From NCBI GenBank assembly GCA_964019135.1, contig OZ025257.1:14411971-14475970 (forward strand): a stretch of 64,000 nucleotides of DNA, in the 5' to 3' direction. Position numbers and translations under genes: made by a program. Origin of the DNA: Arenicola marina (taxonomy: Eukaryota > Annelida > Polychaeta > Arenicolidae). Every line of letters starts with the position of its first letter. Positions within the stretch are counted from its first letter, which is position 1. Of this stretch, positions 48,235 through 60,812 are shown piece by piece. The notes beneath the pieces are model-generated. The model searched no databases, had not been told where the DNA came from, and saw nothing but the letters and a program-made list of their open reading frames with translations.

Positions 48235-50855
48235 TGAAAAACGGTTATTGTCAGGGTCGGGGATGGTTGTTATTGTCAGGGTCGGTGATGGTTTATATTG
48301 TCAGGTTCGGGGATGGTTGTTATTGTGGTGATGGTTGCTATTGTCAGAGTTGGTGATGGTTGTTATTGTCAGAGTTGGTGATAATTGTTATTGTCAGAGT
48401 TGGTGATGGTTGTTATTGTGAGTGTCGGCGATGGTTTTTATTTTCAGGGTCGGGGGTGATTGTTATTGTGAATGTCGGTGATGGTTGTTATTGTCAGGGT
48501 CGGTGATGGTTGTTATTGTGGTGATGGTTGCTATTGTCAGAGTTGGTGATGGTTGTTATTGTCAGAGTTGGTGATAATTGTTATTGTCAGAGTTGGTGAT
48601 GGTTTTTATTGTCAGGGTCGATGATGGTTGTTATTGTCAGAGTTGATGATTGTTGTCAGGGTCGGGGATGGTCGTTATTGTCAAGGTCGGTGATGGTTGT
48701 TATTGTCAGAGTTGATGATTGTTGTTGTCAGGGTAGGGGATGGTCGTTATTGTCAGGGTCGGTGATGGTTGTTTTGGTCAAGGTCGGTGATGGTTGTTAT
48801 TGTCAGGGTCGGTGATGGTTGTTATTGTCAGGGTCGGTGATGGATGTTATGGTCAAGGTCGGTGAGGGTTGTTATTGTCAGGGTCGGTGATGCTTGTTAT
48901 TGTCAGGGTCGGTGATGGATGTTATGGTCAAGGTCGGTGATGGTTGTTATTGTCAGGGTCGGTGATGGTTGTTATTGTCAGGGTCGGGGATGGTTGTAAT
49001 GGTCAAGGTCGAGGGTGGTTGTTATTGTCAGGGTCGGTGATGGTTGTTATTGTCAGGGTCGGTGATGGTTGTTATTGTCAGGGTCGGTGATGGTTGTCAT
49101 TGTCAAGGTTGGTGATGGTTGTCATTGTCAGGGTCGGTGATGGTTGTTATGGTCAAGGTCGGTGATGGTTGTTATTGTCAGGGTCGGTGATGGATGTTAT
49201 GGTCAAGGTCGGTGATGGTTGTTATTGTCAGGGTCGGTGATGGTTGTTATTGTCAGGGTCGGTGATGGTTGTTATGGTCAAGGTCGGTGATGGTTGTTAT
49301 GGTCAAGGTCGGTGATGGTTGTTATTGTCAGGGTCGGTGATGGTTGTTATGGTCAAGGTCGGTGATGGTTGTTATGGTCAAGGTCGGTGATGGTTGTTAT
49401 TGTCAGGGTCGGTGATGGTTGTTATTGTCAGGGTCGGTGATGGATGTTATGGTCAAGGTCGGTGAGGGTTGTTATTGTCAGGGTCGGTGATGCTTGTTAT
49501 TGTCAGGGTCGGTGATGGATGTTATGGTCAAGGTCGGTGATGGTTGTTATTGTCAGGGTCGGTGATGGTTGTTATTGTCAGGGTCGGGGATGGTTGTAAT
49601 GGTCAAGGTCGAGGGTGGTTGTTATTGTCAGGGTCGGTGATGGTTGTTATTGTCAGGGTCGGTGATGGTTGTTATTGTCAGGGTCGGTGATGGTTGTCAT
49701 TGTCAAGGTTGGTGATGGTTGTCATTGTCAGGGTCGGTGATGGTTGTTATGGTCAAGGTCGGTGATGGTTGTTATTGTCAGGGTCGGTGATGGATGTTAT
49801 GGTCAAGGTCGGTGATGGTTGTTATTGTCAGGGTCGGTGATGGTTGTTATTGTCAGGGTCGGTGATGGTTGTTATGGTCAAGGTCGGTGATGGTTGTTAT
49901 GGTCAAGGTCGGTGATGGTTGTTATTGTCAGGGTCGGTGATGGTTGTTATGGTCAAGGTCGGTGATGGTTGTTATGGTCAAGGTCGGTGATGGTTGTTAT
50001 TGTCAGGGTCGGTGATGGTTGTTATTGTCCTGGTCGGTGATGGTTGTTATTGTCAGGGTCGGTGATGGTTGTTATGGTCAAGGTCGGTGATGGTTGTTAT
50101 TGTCAGGGTCGGTGATGGTTGTTATGGTCAAGGTCGGTGATGTTTGTTATTGTCAGGGTCGGTGATGGTTGTTATTGTCCTGGTCGGTGATGGTTGTTAT
50201 TGTCCTGGTCGGTGATGGTTGTTATTGTCAGGGTCGGTGATGGTTGTTATGGTCAAGGTCGGTGATGGTTGTTATTGTCAGGGTCGGTGATGGTTGTTAT
50301 GGTCAAGGTCGGTGATGGTTGTTATTGTCAGGGTCGGTGATGGTTGTTATTGTCCTGGTCGGTGATGGTTGTTATTGTCAGGGTCGGTGATGGTTGTTCT
50401 GGTCAAGGTCGGTGATGGTTGTTATCGTCAGGGTCGGTGGTGGTGGTTATTGTCAGGGTCGGTGATGGTTGTTATTGTCAGGGTCGGTGATGGTTGTTAT
50501 GGTCAAGGTCGGTGATGGTTGTTATTGTCAGGGTCGGTGATGGTTGTTATTTTCCTGGTCGGTGATGGTTGTTATTGTCAGGGTCGGTGATGGTTGTTAT
50601 GGTCAAGGTCGGTGATGGTTGTTATTGTCAGGGTCGGTGATGGTTGTTATGGTCAAGGTCGGTGATGGTTGTTATTGTCCTGGTCGGTGATGGTTGTTAT
50701 TGTCCTGGTCGGTGATGGTTGTTATTGTCAGGGTCGGTGATGGTTGTTCTGGTCAAGGTCGGTGATGGTTGTTATTGTCAGGGTCGGTGATGGTTGTTAT
50801 GGTCAAGGTCGGTGATGGTTGTTATTGTCAGGGTCGGTGATGCTTGTCATTGTCC
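48235..50855. repeat. 25-bp minisatellite with an exact 600-bp higher-order repeat
   Basis: The unit is GGTGATGGTTGTTATTGTCAGGGTC, 25 bp, with a second class carrying ATGGTCAAGGTC. About 105 copies. From about 48775 to 49429 the sequence is identical by eye to 49375-50029, a 24-unit (600-bp) period. The left 500 bp is more degenerate. Confidence 0.9.
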
Positions 50856-50958
50856 GCGTCGGTGAGGAATGTCGTTCTTATGGTTTTGCGTTTTGTGAAA
50901 TCAATTTTAGCGAAATTCTGGCCTTATATTGGTTCTATGGGACACATTAAACAGTTGT

Positions 50959-52945
50959 CAGGGTTCCCACAGGTCAGGGAAAACAGGGAAAATGATGAAA
51001 ACAAATTCCCTGCAGGGAAAAATCTGGGAATTTTATTTTCAAGCCAAAATCAGGGAAAAATCAGGGAATTTTAGAAACCAAGATTGCATTTTGGCCACTG
51101 TTCAATCCCAGTCACTACTAATATCTAGAAGGTTATGAATTGCCTGTCTTATATGGTTAGTAATATCCCAATAGGTAAATAGTTATGGGCCTGATCTTGT
51201 ATAATTATGCAATGGCATGTATGACAGAAGTTTTCTTCCTATCATTTATGTTCACGCTTTAAGACTCTCACTGCACTAAGACCTGAATTTTGAAGAAACA
51301 ATTGTTTACATGTCTATAATTAAAGACTTGTGCTTGAAGCCCAAACGGATTTGAGCAACATTGGTCTCAGAGCTTTTTCTTAATTGGGTCTATGTCCACA
51401 GAATAAAATTTGGCTTTTTTTGTTGTGTTGTACGAGGTGTATTGCATTGAAATGCATTCCAACCAGAAATATTGCAGTTGTCAGGGTTAGCAGACAGTTA
51501 TATTTTAGATGACGTAAGAGTCAAGTAAAAAATATTATTTTTTTCTTGCGAATGCTAAGGATGTGATTATAACTGTGTGCCAACTAAGTAAGTCAAGAAT
51601 CCCGTTATGTTCTTCGCATTGCTCTGCTGTGGGTGATTCGTGTGGTACAAACTTTGTTCCCGAGGAAAACGTCGCATTCCTCCTTGAACTAAGGAACTAA
51701 ATATGAGAGTTACCCTGATGAATTCTAATTGATCTGGCGGTCTGTAAACAATGAAAAGTGTCCACTATTGCTCACACACATAATCCTTAATAATAATCCA
51801 AAAAGAGGGCTAATTGATACACTGAGACCCGGGGGTGGGGGTCTTCATACATTGCTATGGGCAGGGGGGGGCGCGGTAAAGCCATATTTTCACCGCCAAA
51901 ATCTGCACGGAAGGGGTATTTTTCATGCGGAAGCCCGCTCTGTGAACGCACATTTTCAGCACCCCCCTCCCCAGGCGCAAGCTTTAGAATATCCGCATCA
52001 AATCAAGTGCATCAAATCGAGTGCATTCGTTCGCATAGGTATATTTTCCCAGCAAAAATACACTTTATAGGTTCTCGATGGCCGAGTTTAATTTTACAGG
52101 TACATTTCTTTACCACTAAGATATGTCTATTGCAGTAAGTAAAGTCTGAAGTATTAAAGAAAACTGATCTGTCATGAAAACCTAACATAATTTCGTTCTC
52201 TGATATAATTATATCATCAACCAACTTTTATATTGTGTTTGACATCGTCCCATTATTCTTTAACCAAGTTGCATTTATAAAAATAATGTATGGTGGTGTC
52301 TGGCTAGTTGCATACGTTACATAGATTTGACTGAGACGTTTTCCTTCTGTGTAACTGACTATTAGTTAGATAAATGTTATGGAGTATTTTCCATTGCAGC
52401 GAAATCAATTGCGTTTCCTTAGTAACCAGGCAAACTTCCAAATTTGTCTGAGCTGGTTGATATTCTGGTTCGTCGATATAGAACTCATCTTATTTGAAAA
52501 AAAACAACAGTTGAGCTACCCCTTTGCAATTTTACAATTAACTTGAAATTAGTTAGCGGACAGTCGGTTACCTTCTGATATAATTTAACGTAGTCAAATA
52601 TGATTCCAGATTTTATCCAGCGCTTCATATACAGTGGCATACCTTGGTATAATAATTAATCGTTATTCCATAATATTTGAGCAGATGAGGATATTTGACC
52701 GTTCGTTACATTGTCGTCACCGAGACAGTTGTCCAACCACAATCTTAATTATTTAATTCCATAAAACGATGGAAATTTATTCGGCACACCTCTTAGCTGG
52801 CCAAATGAGACTACTTTTATACACTAATAACCCAAGATGTTGAAGGTGACAAGCTTTTTGATTACTCAGGGAAAGTTTCAATGACTCAGGGAGAAATCAG
52901 GGAAAAATAAGGGAATTAGTTTTTGTGTTTCCTGTGGGAACCCTG
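50959..52945. mobile_element. Non-autonomous hAT-like DNA transposon, 1,987 bp
   Basis: The left end is CAGGGTTCCCACAGG and the right end is its exact reverse complement, CCTGTGGGAACCCTG, a 15-bp perfect terminal inverted repeat. AGTTGT flanks both sides directly (50953-50958 and 52946-52951), a likely 6-bp target duplication. Subterminal regions carry several CAGGGAAA/TCAGGGAA motifs at both ends. The CAGGG terminus is typical of hAT elements, but those usually duplicate 8 bp, so the superfamily is tentative. No transposase is recognisable inside, so it is non-autonomous. Confidence 0.7.
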
Positions 52946-53456
52946 AGTTGTGTTCGTAACAATAGGCAAAACACCTATGAATTGATGTTGACATTGGCAG
53001 ACAACCCTCATCTGATTTTATAGAAGAGTACATTGTATCGCATTAATTTAGCCAGGAAATGGTCTTACGCGTGTAACAAAATGCCATTGATGAACACGCG
53101 ACGAGAAAATCAGAGCGAACGGAATCTCATCAACTTTGTAGTTGGTGTCATCAACTAACTCGTTCCAGAGCCAATGGAGAAAAAACACGTTTGTGTCCTT
53201 TTTATGACTATTAGGTTTTGTTTCTTTTGACGTTGGTTGGTCGGACAACCCCTGGCGATGTAAACTGACTCTCGGTGCCTGGTGCTTGTGATAAACTGGA
53301 CACGGGCACGACAGCGAATTTTCTCTGTCGGATGACGAAGATTAACGTGGCGACTGGTTGAGGAAATATTGCCATAATTGTTTTTATTATATTATGTCAT
53401 TATTACGTTATAGATGGCTGCCCGTCAATCGAATCCCGTCATTCTCTTTGAATAAG
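52946..53456. other. Spacer, no feature
   Basis: AT-rich, between the hAT-like element and the short SINE. No exon recognised. Confidence 0.35.
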
Positions 53457-53617
53457 GGGACCTCCCTCGTGTAGTGGTTAGCTCACTGTGCCGCAAATGA
53501 ATAGGTCATTAGTTCTAATCCTTCCCCGGGACCTAATCTGGGGCATGTCTCATCCATTTATCCTTGAGCGTCGCGGGAGGTCTGAAAGCGACCTAAAACA
53601 CCATTTAAAAAAGAAAG
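53457..53617 (+). mobile_element. Second tRNA-derived SINE family
   Basis: The A-box-like GTGTAGTGGTTAGCTC and B-box-like AGTTCTAATCC are about 45 bp apart. A short unrelated body and an A-rich end (CATTTAAAAAAGAAAG) follow. The A/B spacing and 3' A tail fit a short SINE distinct from the three ACCAA-tailed copies. It is a single copy here, so its limits are approximate. Confidence 0.5.
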
Positions 53618-53785
53618 TCTTCAAGTAGTCTGTTTAAAGCAACTTTCTTACATGCGCCAGCTTAGATTTTTTACATTTTAGAATCAAGACTGAAAGTATC
53701 TTAAAATTCTGTAAAACAACAATTTCAACATAAAACTGCGCGGACGTCCTAGCGAGCCGCAGTCGACATCACACAGAACACCTAA

Positions 53786-54812
53786 AGCCCAGCACACACC
53801 TCAAAAGTTTCCGAAACTTCGTCTCCAAAACTTTGTTTCCGAAAATTTGTTTCCGAAACCGACCCGTACACACCTAAAGTTTCTGCGACACAAAGTTTCC
53901 GAAGCTTTTCTTTGAGTTATATTCATCTCTACATTTCCCCCTCTCTCTGGGGGGAAGTCCACTTACTGGGTGAGGGGGTGGGGGGCAATTGAGGGGTAAT
54001 AATAATTTCGTGAACTGGGAATAGGGTATTAGCCGACCGCCGTGATCAAGGATTTTCATTAATCGTGAACTGGGAATTTTAATATTAAATAACCGTGAAT
54101 CGGGAAATCGTCATTTTAGTATCGTGCATCTGCCCTTTCATTGCATGTGGCGAGTTCTGCTTTTAATTCATCGTGGCCTGAGAATAAAGAAATTATTCTT
54201 CGTGATCTGGGAACACGACCCCCCCCCCCCCCCCTTGCCTCCCACCTTACTGGATTTATGCGACACAAAGTATCAGCATTTTTATTTATGTCTCTTCTTT
54301 AGCCAATGGACATTAGCATTAAATGGCTGACAATCGCGGACCAATTGCTGCCTGCGGAGCTGCTGTTGTTTTATTGAATATTTTGCGACGAAGGCGGCGA
54401 CGACTACATCGTCAAACATGGGTCCGTGAGTGGATTCGTAATCGTTCTCAGCAAGGCAAGCGGCAACCACATAATATTGCGTCTCTGAGTCCATTGTCAG
54501 GTTGCATGAGTGCGTATTAGCCTAGTGTTGTCACATGTTTCCACTCGCTGCCACGTGACAGTAAGTCGAGTACTCATTGGTTGTAATACTAATGATGTGG
54601 AAACTTTGTTTCCCAAATTCAAACATGCTAGAACTTCGGGCACAACGTTTCGGAAACAAAGTTTCGGGAACATCCCGGTAGACATAAGCGTGTTTCAACG
54701 GAAACCAATTTTCGGAAACAAATTTTCGGAAACAAAGTTTCGGAAACAGAGTTCCGGAAACAAAGTTTCGGAAACAAAGTTTCCGAAACAAAGTTTCGAA
54801 AAGAAACGCAGG
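53786..54812 (+). mobile_element. Internally deleted PIF/Harbinger-type DNA transposon
   Basis: The left end reads AGCCCAGCACACACC after TAA, compatible with the 3-bp TWA target of Harbinger elements. It is followed by repeated TTTCCGAAAC motifs (53807-53905). Near the right side the reverse complement, GTTTCGGAAA, recurs many times (54650-54800), giving inverted subterminal repeats. A transposase N-terminal remnant lies inside (54323-54520). No right-terminal GGTGTGTGCTGGGCT was seen, so the right boundary is approximate and probably truncated. Superfamily assignment rests on the transposase remnant plus the end structure. Confidence 0.55.
54323..54520 (+). pseudogene. PIF/Harbinger transposase N-terminal remnant
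   Basis: A 65-codon frame begins MADNRGPIAACGAAVVLLNI and continues with an arginine run and RQTWVREWIRNRSQQG. This is the hallmark start of PIF/Harbinger (HARBI1/ALP1-like) transposases, whose N-terminus has an Arg-rich run followed by WVR.WI..R...G. The expected following residues (AYHNLL-type) and the whole DDE nuclease domain are missing. The frame instead runs into unrelated residues and a stop, so this is a truncated remnant. It sits between inverted subterminal repeats of a non-autonomous element (see 53786-54812). No enzymatic activity is expected. Confidence 0.6.
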
Positions 54813-54835
54813 GATATAAAGCCGGCCGCCAACTT

Positions 54836-54929
54836 TTGCTCCGGTGAACAAATTTGCTTCTCTCCGGATACCCCACAGGTTTACATGGTGAACAAATTTG
54901 CTTCTCTCCGGATACCCCACAGGCTTACA
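54836..54929. repeat. 44-bp tandem duplication
   Basis: GGTGAACAAATTTGCTTCTC then TCCGGATACCCCACAGG..TTACAT occurs twice head to tail with one mismatch, implying a recent duplication next to the Harbinger remnant. Confidence 0.8.
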
Positions 54930-56394
54930 TGATTTAAATTCAACACAGAATATATTTATTTCACATGTAGAAGAGGTTGGTGATATAAAAATTACAGAAC
55001 ATATTGCTTTAACTGCGGTAGAAGCTCGGTCAAGCGATGTAGACAGGCGGCTGGCGTTTAAAAGCTGTTAAGAGATATCAGGCGTGATGCACTATTTGTC
55101 CTTGAGACTGCAATCAATATCGGTATGGAGTGTACTTTGGTAAACCCTTTGTGCGCGTTGCACTGTACATTATTCTGCTGCAAAGTTTCTCATTTGCTTT
55201 CCTTCGCGGTTGTATCGGGTTTCTTTGCGCGGCTTCGGAAGCCTTCTATTCAGGGTTACGCCACGTCGATCGTTCATTCAATGATGCCGTACGTATCAAT
55301 TTCGTTTGCCTTGACGATTTTCTTTCCGTTGAAACGGGTTAATCAAAACTAGACCTTGGTCTATAGTGTTGTATACCAGACTACCATATATAGTGTATGC
55401 ATACGCTGGTAATGACTGTTCGCCGGCCAAGTGTCCTGTTGTATACATGTAGGGGTCTGGAAGGGGTAAATGGCGACACGCGACACGGGCATATTTGAAA
55501 AATCGACATCTGACATTGACCACCAAATTCCGAGACTGAAGATCTGAAAAAGCGACATCGACACAGATTTTAAACGATTAAACAGATTAAAAACGATCGG
55601 GCTACAATTGTAAGCGAGAGAAGAAGGGGTGGGGGGGTGTAGGTGAAGGCGGATGTGTGCGCCGAGGTCTTCGTCACGACTGTCTTTGTCTTCGGCTAAA
55701 TATGTCTTGTTCTTGCTAATGAAACATACCTGTTGTTGCAATGAGTTTTTGTGGTCGAGGCTCTGATTGTGTTGCCAGGACCGCTTCAGAAATTATTGTT
55801 TGGTGTTATTTACTAGCAAAGTAATTCTTGCAGACATCGAGGCACTCTACTATTAGCGGCAGAAAAATATGAGGTGCAAGGTTTAAACATACATATCTTT
55901 TCCATTGTGTAACACATAATATATTAGTCATAACACGCAGTATATTAGTCAAAGCACGCTATAATATTGTCGCGGCACTGCACACTACATTGTCGAAGGA
56001 AGAGATAAGGAATAATGTGGAGTCTTGTGTGTGGGGAGGAAGACGAAGTGACTGTCAGTATCACGTCTCGTCGCCAGACGTAACAACATTGACTTACCGA
56101 TCACCAAGGTGTCGTTATAATGGTGCTGGGAGCCCTGGGCGGCCATTTGTGTGACAGAGTGGTGTCAAAAGGTGTCCTGGTGTCAAACGGGTCCCGCAAG
56201 TAGTCCTCTCGTGTATATTGTTGGCATTGTTGACAAATTGATGAGGTCGGCTTTGTCTTTCCTTAAAGTCTTTCTTTTAGCACAAAAACTTACGATGAAG
56301 ATTTTGGCGAGTTGTGGGATTTGTGTTTCTTTTGAACACACAAACCCGGATTTAGTGCCAGTTGAACCTTGATCGACGTTGAATGTATCGGCAG
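54930..56394. other. Spacer with one dispersed repeat
   Basis: Holds the AAAAAGCGACATCGACACAG segment (55545-55575) shared with 42833-42865. No gene supported. Confidence 0.35.
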
Positions 56395-56850
56395 TTAGCC
56401 TCCACTCCTGATGGGTCCTACCATCGGCCTTGACCCCCCTTTGATGGGTTCTACCATCGGCCTTGATCCCCCTTTGATGGCTTCTACCATCGGCCTTAAT
56501 CCCCTTTGATGCGTCCTACCATCGGCCTTGATCTTCTTTGATGGGTTGTACCATCGGCCTTAATCCCCTTTGTAGGGTTGTACCATCGGCCTTAATCCCC
56601 TTTGATGGGTTGTACCATCGGCCTTAATCCCCTTTGATGGGTTGTACCATCGGCCTTGATCCACTTTGATGGGTTGTACCATCGACCTTGATGCACTTTG
56701 ATGGGTCCGACCTTTGGCCTTGATCCCCCTGTGATGGGTTCTTCCATCGGCCTTGATCCCCCTATGAGGTCTACCATGGGCCTTGATCCCTCTTTGATGG
56801 GTTCTACCATCGGCCTTGATCCCCCTTTGATGGGTCCCTGGCCTGGTCAA
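56395..56850. repeat. About 32-bp minisatellite
   Basis: The unit is near GATGGGTTGTACCATCGGCC plus TTGATCCCCCTT, about 14 copies. GATGG...CCATC arms give each unit weak hairpin potential. Confidence 0.85.
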
Positions 56851-57239
56851 CTCCATTTAATCCACACAAGGACTTTTATTCGTTCATTCTCATCTCGAAC
56901 TTTTGTTTTGGATTCACCATTGTAACCTCTCCAAGACGTCTTTTTATTTGCTTGTTGACACTGTGCATTGGCTCCCGATTCAGCCAATACATCCCGGCGA
57001 AGTCTTGTCATAGGGGGCGCTGCCGCTGTTGTTCTCTCGCAGGGCCTATTGCATTCGACATGGCCTGTGGAGTTCCGCTTTGCAGGCTCCAGCCGAAACG
57101 TATGTAAATAAAGATTTGATTTGCCCGTCATGTTGTTAGTTTTTCCAGTCTGGGTTTAATAACATTAGCGGCCTGGGTGTGTCATGTTTTTTTTTATTGC
57201 CGGTGGCAGACCCAGATGACAGCTTTGTATTTAAGCACT

Positions 57240-57362
57240 TTGTGTTGGGCTCTGTTGAGTATCTCTGCCAGGTCATGGTGAGCCAAAGTGTTGGGCTCTG
57301 TCGAGTATCTCTGCCGGGTCATAGTGAGCCAAAGTGTTGGGCTCTGTCGAGTATCTCTGTAG
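57240..57362. repeat. About 46-bp repeat, nearly three copies
   Basis: GTGTTGGGCTCTGTCGAGTA followed by TCTCTGCCGGGTCATAGTGA and GCCAAA, repeated head to tail with few changes. Confidence 0.8.
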
Positions 57363-57684
57363 TTGTCTCTTTGGCTGATATTTTACCCTTTCTTTCAATC
57401 TACAGATTTCAATGTCCTTTGAAGAAGCCAACAATCCATGGAATTATTTTCGCCCCGTCGTCTCGTTCGGATGAAAAATTCGAATGCTCAAGTGTCGAAT
57501 GCTACTCATCTATTTACGGTCCGGGTGTTCGATGTATAGGCCCTCTACTGGTGGGTGACGGTCCCGTCGGCTCAGTGGATACACCCTCCCCTCCAACCCC
57601 TATCCCCGCTCTCCACGTCACAGGTAACCCTCACCGGTAGATCCCCCCCCCCCTTCCCCATCCTTACGTCCGCCCCCTTCCAAG

Positions 57685-57839
57685 TCCTCACTCCGCAACC
57701 AATACCCCGATTATTACTTCTGGCGGTGACATTGCTCCTGCTAAGGCGCCCACATCTATTCCCAAAGCGGCTGTGAACAAATGGGCCAATGGCCTTCTGC
57801 AACGAGAGGGAGAGTTGGAAAGCGTGAAACGCAAAACTG
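57685..57839 (+). CDS. Candidate coding exon, unassigned
   Basis: A long C/T-rich tract ending CTTCCAAG precedes an open stretch on the + strand. It encodes SATNTPIITSGGDIAPAKAP, then TSIPKAAVNKWANGLLQREG and ELESVKRKTG, with a natural-looking composition and a short helical, charged end. A weak donor (ACTG|GTGGTT) lies just before an in-frame TAG. The start phase (2) does not match the end phase (0) of the exon at 47605-47723. An internal acceptor before 57746 would match. I do not recognise the segment in LRRCC1, so it may belong to a skipped exon, a nested gene or nothing. There is no start codon. Confidence 0.3.
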
Positions 57840-60812
57840 GTGGTTAGAGCCGCCTTGAGTTACTGCAGCGCCCCTTGCGGCGAGGTGGGGAGGCTGGCCG
57901 GACGGCGGGCCAGAACCTGACGGTTGTACTACATGAAAGAGTCCGCAAAATCCATTTTTGTTCTTGAAATGAGGAAATACCGGTGTGTATGACATATAAC
58001 CAGGCCGTAAGATCACCGCGTTTAACAGAGCCTGCTGTTGTGTAACCGGGTGAACTGCGTGGAGCCATGTGATTATCCTATAATAGGGAACAATGAGCAT
58101 TTCCGGTCGTCTTATGATCCGATTATTATCTATATTTGTATCGATCATGAAAGAAAACGATGCACACTAAAAGCAATTGACATGAAGGATCATTTCGGAC
58201 GTACAAATATAACGCAGAATATAATCCAATTCCTCAGTAGATGTAAAACTCTCATGATGACACGCTTTTTAGATGTCGGCACAGATGGCGTCACTTATAT
58301 GACGTGACCGAGCGTGCCTCAAAAAAAGTACGTGTCTTTGGGGCAAAAGTCTTATTGTACTAAGCTTATATAGGATATATAAATCAACATGATCAAGGGA
58401 TGTTTAGAACAAACTTACGTTATTTCATCCATTGAATTATTAAGGCAGCAAGTATAGTGGAATATGCTAGGAGAGTTCTAATTGGTTAATGTATGAAGCA
58501 TGGTGATCATGTCGCCAACACCATTGGACAAGGCGACTCCCAATCTGTGTGGCGCGGTGACGTCGGTACCATGGAGTCAATGACGCATGCGCACTCCACC
58601 TGATACGCGCGGCCCAATCCGCCGTCTGGCGATTCCACGTCCCTTTAAATGTCTCTCCCGTGATTGCTTTACGAATCTGAGTGACCGAGTCAGGCTCAAC
58701 AACGGGTTCTAAAGGGACAAAGGTGACCATTGGGACCCAGCCCCTCAGCCCCCCCCCCCCCCCCCCAGCCCCTCAGCCCCCGCTCCTCCCTCTCCCTGCC
58801 CCTCTCCTGGCCTGTCCAGCCCTTGCCCCAGTCGCTTCCCCCTTCCTTCCCCGGCCGGCCGTTCCCCAAGTCGCTTCTCCCCCTCCTTCCCCGTACAGCC
58901 CCGCCCTGCCCCTCCCGCCTTCTCCGTTCAGCCCTTTCCCCCGCCTGCCCGCCATCCCCTTCCCACCTTCCCCGTCAAGCCCTTCCCCCCGGCCTGCCCG
59001 CAAACCCCACTCACCCCTCCACACACACCGATACATGGGTTGGCTGCTGTGAATGTCCTCGTTGCCGAGAGGGCTAGGAGGGCTATCAATTAGGACGGGG
59101 GAGAGGGCGCCGCGGTCGTCGTGTTGAGCGTCTATACCCTTGACGGGAGCACGCTCCCCGGACCGCTGTCCACGTCCCACCCACTCTCCTGCTCGATATA
59201 TTATCCTTTAACCTTCCGCAACCGGCGGCCGCCGACCCAACCACGTGATCGTCAGTCATTACCACGTCTTCCCCTCTCTTCAGTGGCCGTCGCTTCTCGC
59301 CTGTGTTTTTGTCCTCGTTTTCTTTCTGTCATTGAAACCCTCATTCTTGCCTGATCGGTGCTTGCTCCTGGCCTTCTTCTTCTTTTTCTCCTTTATATAA
59401 TTTCATTGAGTATTTTTCATATTTCATCACGGTAACTTATATGGACAAGTATTAAACCAAAAAGCAAAGTTGGGCAAAAATTGGCAGAATATCTAGTCAC
59501 CGAAAGCACAGAAAAAGGGCTTTCTTTTTTGGTTTGGTTCTGCTGTTAAGGCCCCGTTGTGCCTGGTCTCTCGCAGTTTCTAATACCTCCTTTTTCCGTA
59601 GTAAATCGCATCGCTGGCTAGGCTGATATCGATGGCCATTCTGCGCTGAGAGATGCTTCCAGCGAGTATGACGACTCTGCAGTTGCCCAGGGAAGCTCCG
59701 GTGAGACAGTTAACCCGCACCAAGATAGCCACTGACCTTTCAGTTTCTTCCTACGTTTTAAGCACTTCGTCCAAGAGACGCCATGTCGTTCCCTTTGGCC
59801 CTGTTTTCCTTATTTGGGATTCGTATTATAGTCTTTTTTTCTCCTTCTGCCGATTCAGCCAATTATCTTTTTGACCTGTGGATTTGGATACTTCGTTCGC
59901 TGTGATAAAAACCCTCCTGCAAAAACCCATGCGCGCTTTTCCATCTCGCGGCAAAGTGGTACCAGATGTCGCCGGAAATGTTATTCATTAGAAAAGATTT
60001 CCAGCGTGGCGTGCTCGGCCGTAAGCCTGCGCCGGTCTCCCTACCGTCGGCCGCCGACTATTGCCTCACGGTCGCTTCCATCCATTCCAAAGGCAAAAAT
60101 CTCAACCACGCGACGTTTTTCTCCATCTTATAGTCACCTGTGTTGGTACCGTCATCGCCGACCGGAAGCGGCTATCCGCCCAGGCCCGCCATAAGTGGGT
60201 ATCCCTGAAAGCTTCTCGCCCATTTACATTCGTCGTGATGTTTCCATATGATAATGAAAAAAAAAACAGTAGCTTTGAAATTCATGCACAGAGTGATGAT
60301 GCATTTTGATTCACTTGATGTGTTACTGTCTTCGGTCTGTTACTTTGTAGCACATCGTTTTTGCCCGCCAGCATCAGACGTTCCGACCAGGCGAAATCAG
60401 ATCATGTCTCACTGGCTTCCTGCCTGCTCCTTGTGGAAATGTCAGATATCTTGATATGTTCTATACCGGAAAGTGGACTGTATATTTTATTCAGATGATT
60501 CGGAACTTTTTTGCCCCCTGGTGATAATCGTTCATGATTTATTCATATTTAAGGTGCATGTGTTCATTGGAACAGCTGTCTGAATTAAGTTTTTTAACTG
60601 GGTGGTGGTGCTTCAGTACAAAATAGAAACATTTAATTTGAAACAAAGCACACCATTTTTACAATGGAGAACAAATTGCTTTAAAGTGAAATAGATCAAC
60701 TTAAATATGTTTCTTCATACAGTTTAGCTTCACATTTAATAATATGGCTTGGTTATAAAGTTTTCCTTTGTCATCGGAAGACCTTAAATGGCCGACATCT
60801 GCAAGGTTGTTA
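57840..60812. other. Spacer, no supported gene
   Basis: C-rich tract at 58740-59020; the remainder is mixed sequence. Open frames here are short or compositionally biased. I searched by eye for the next LRRCC1 exon and did not find it. Confidence 0.35.

Noticed and set aside
57179-57640. 153-codon + strand frame after TGCCGGTGGCAG
   Set aside because: It runs through a 46-bp tandem repeat and shows no recognisable domain; the frame looks fortuitous.
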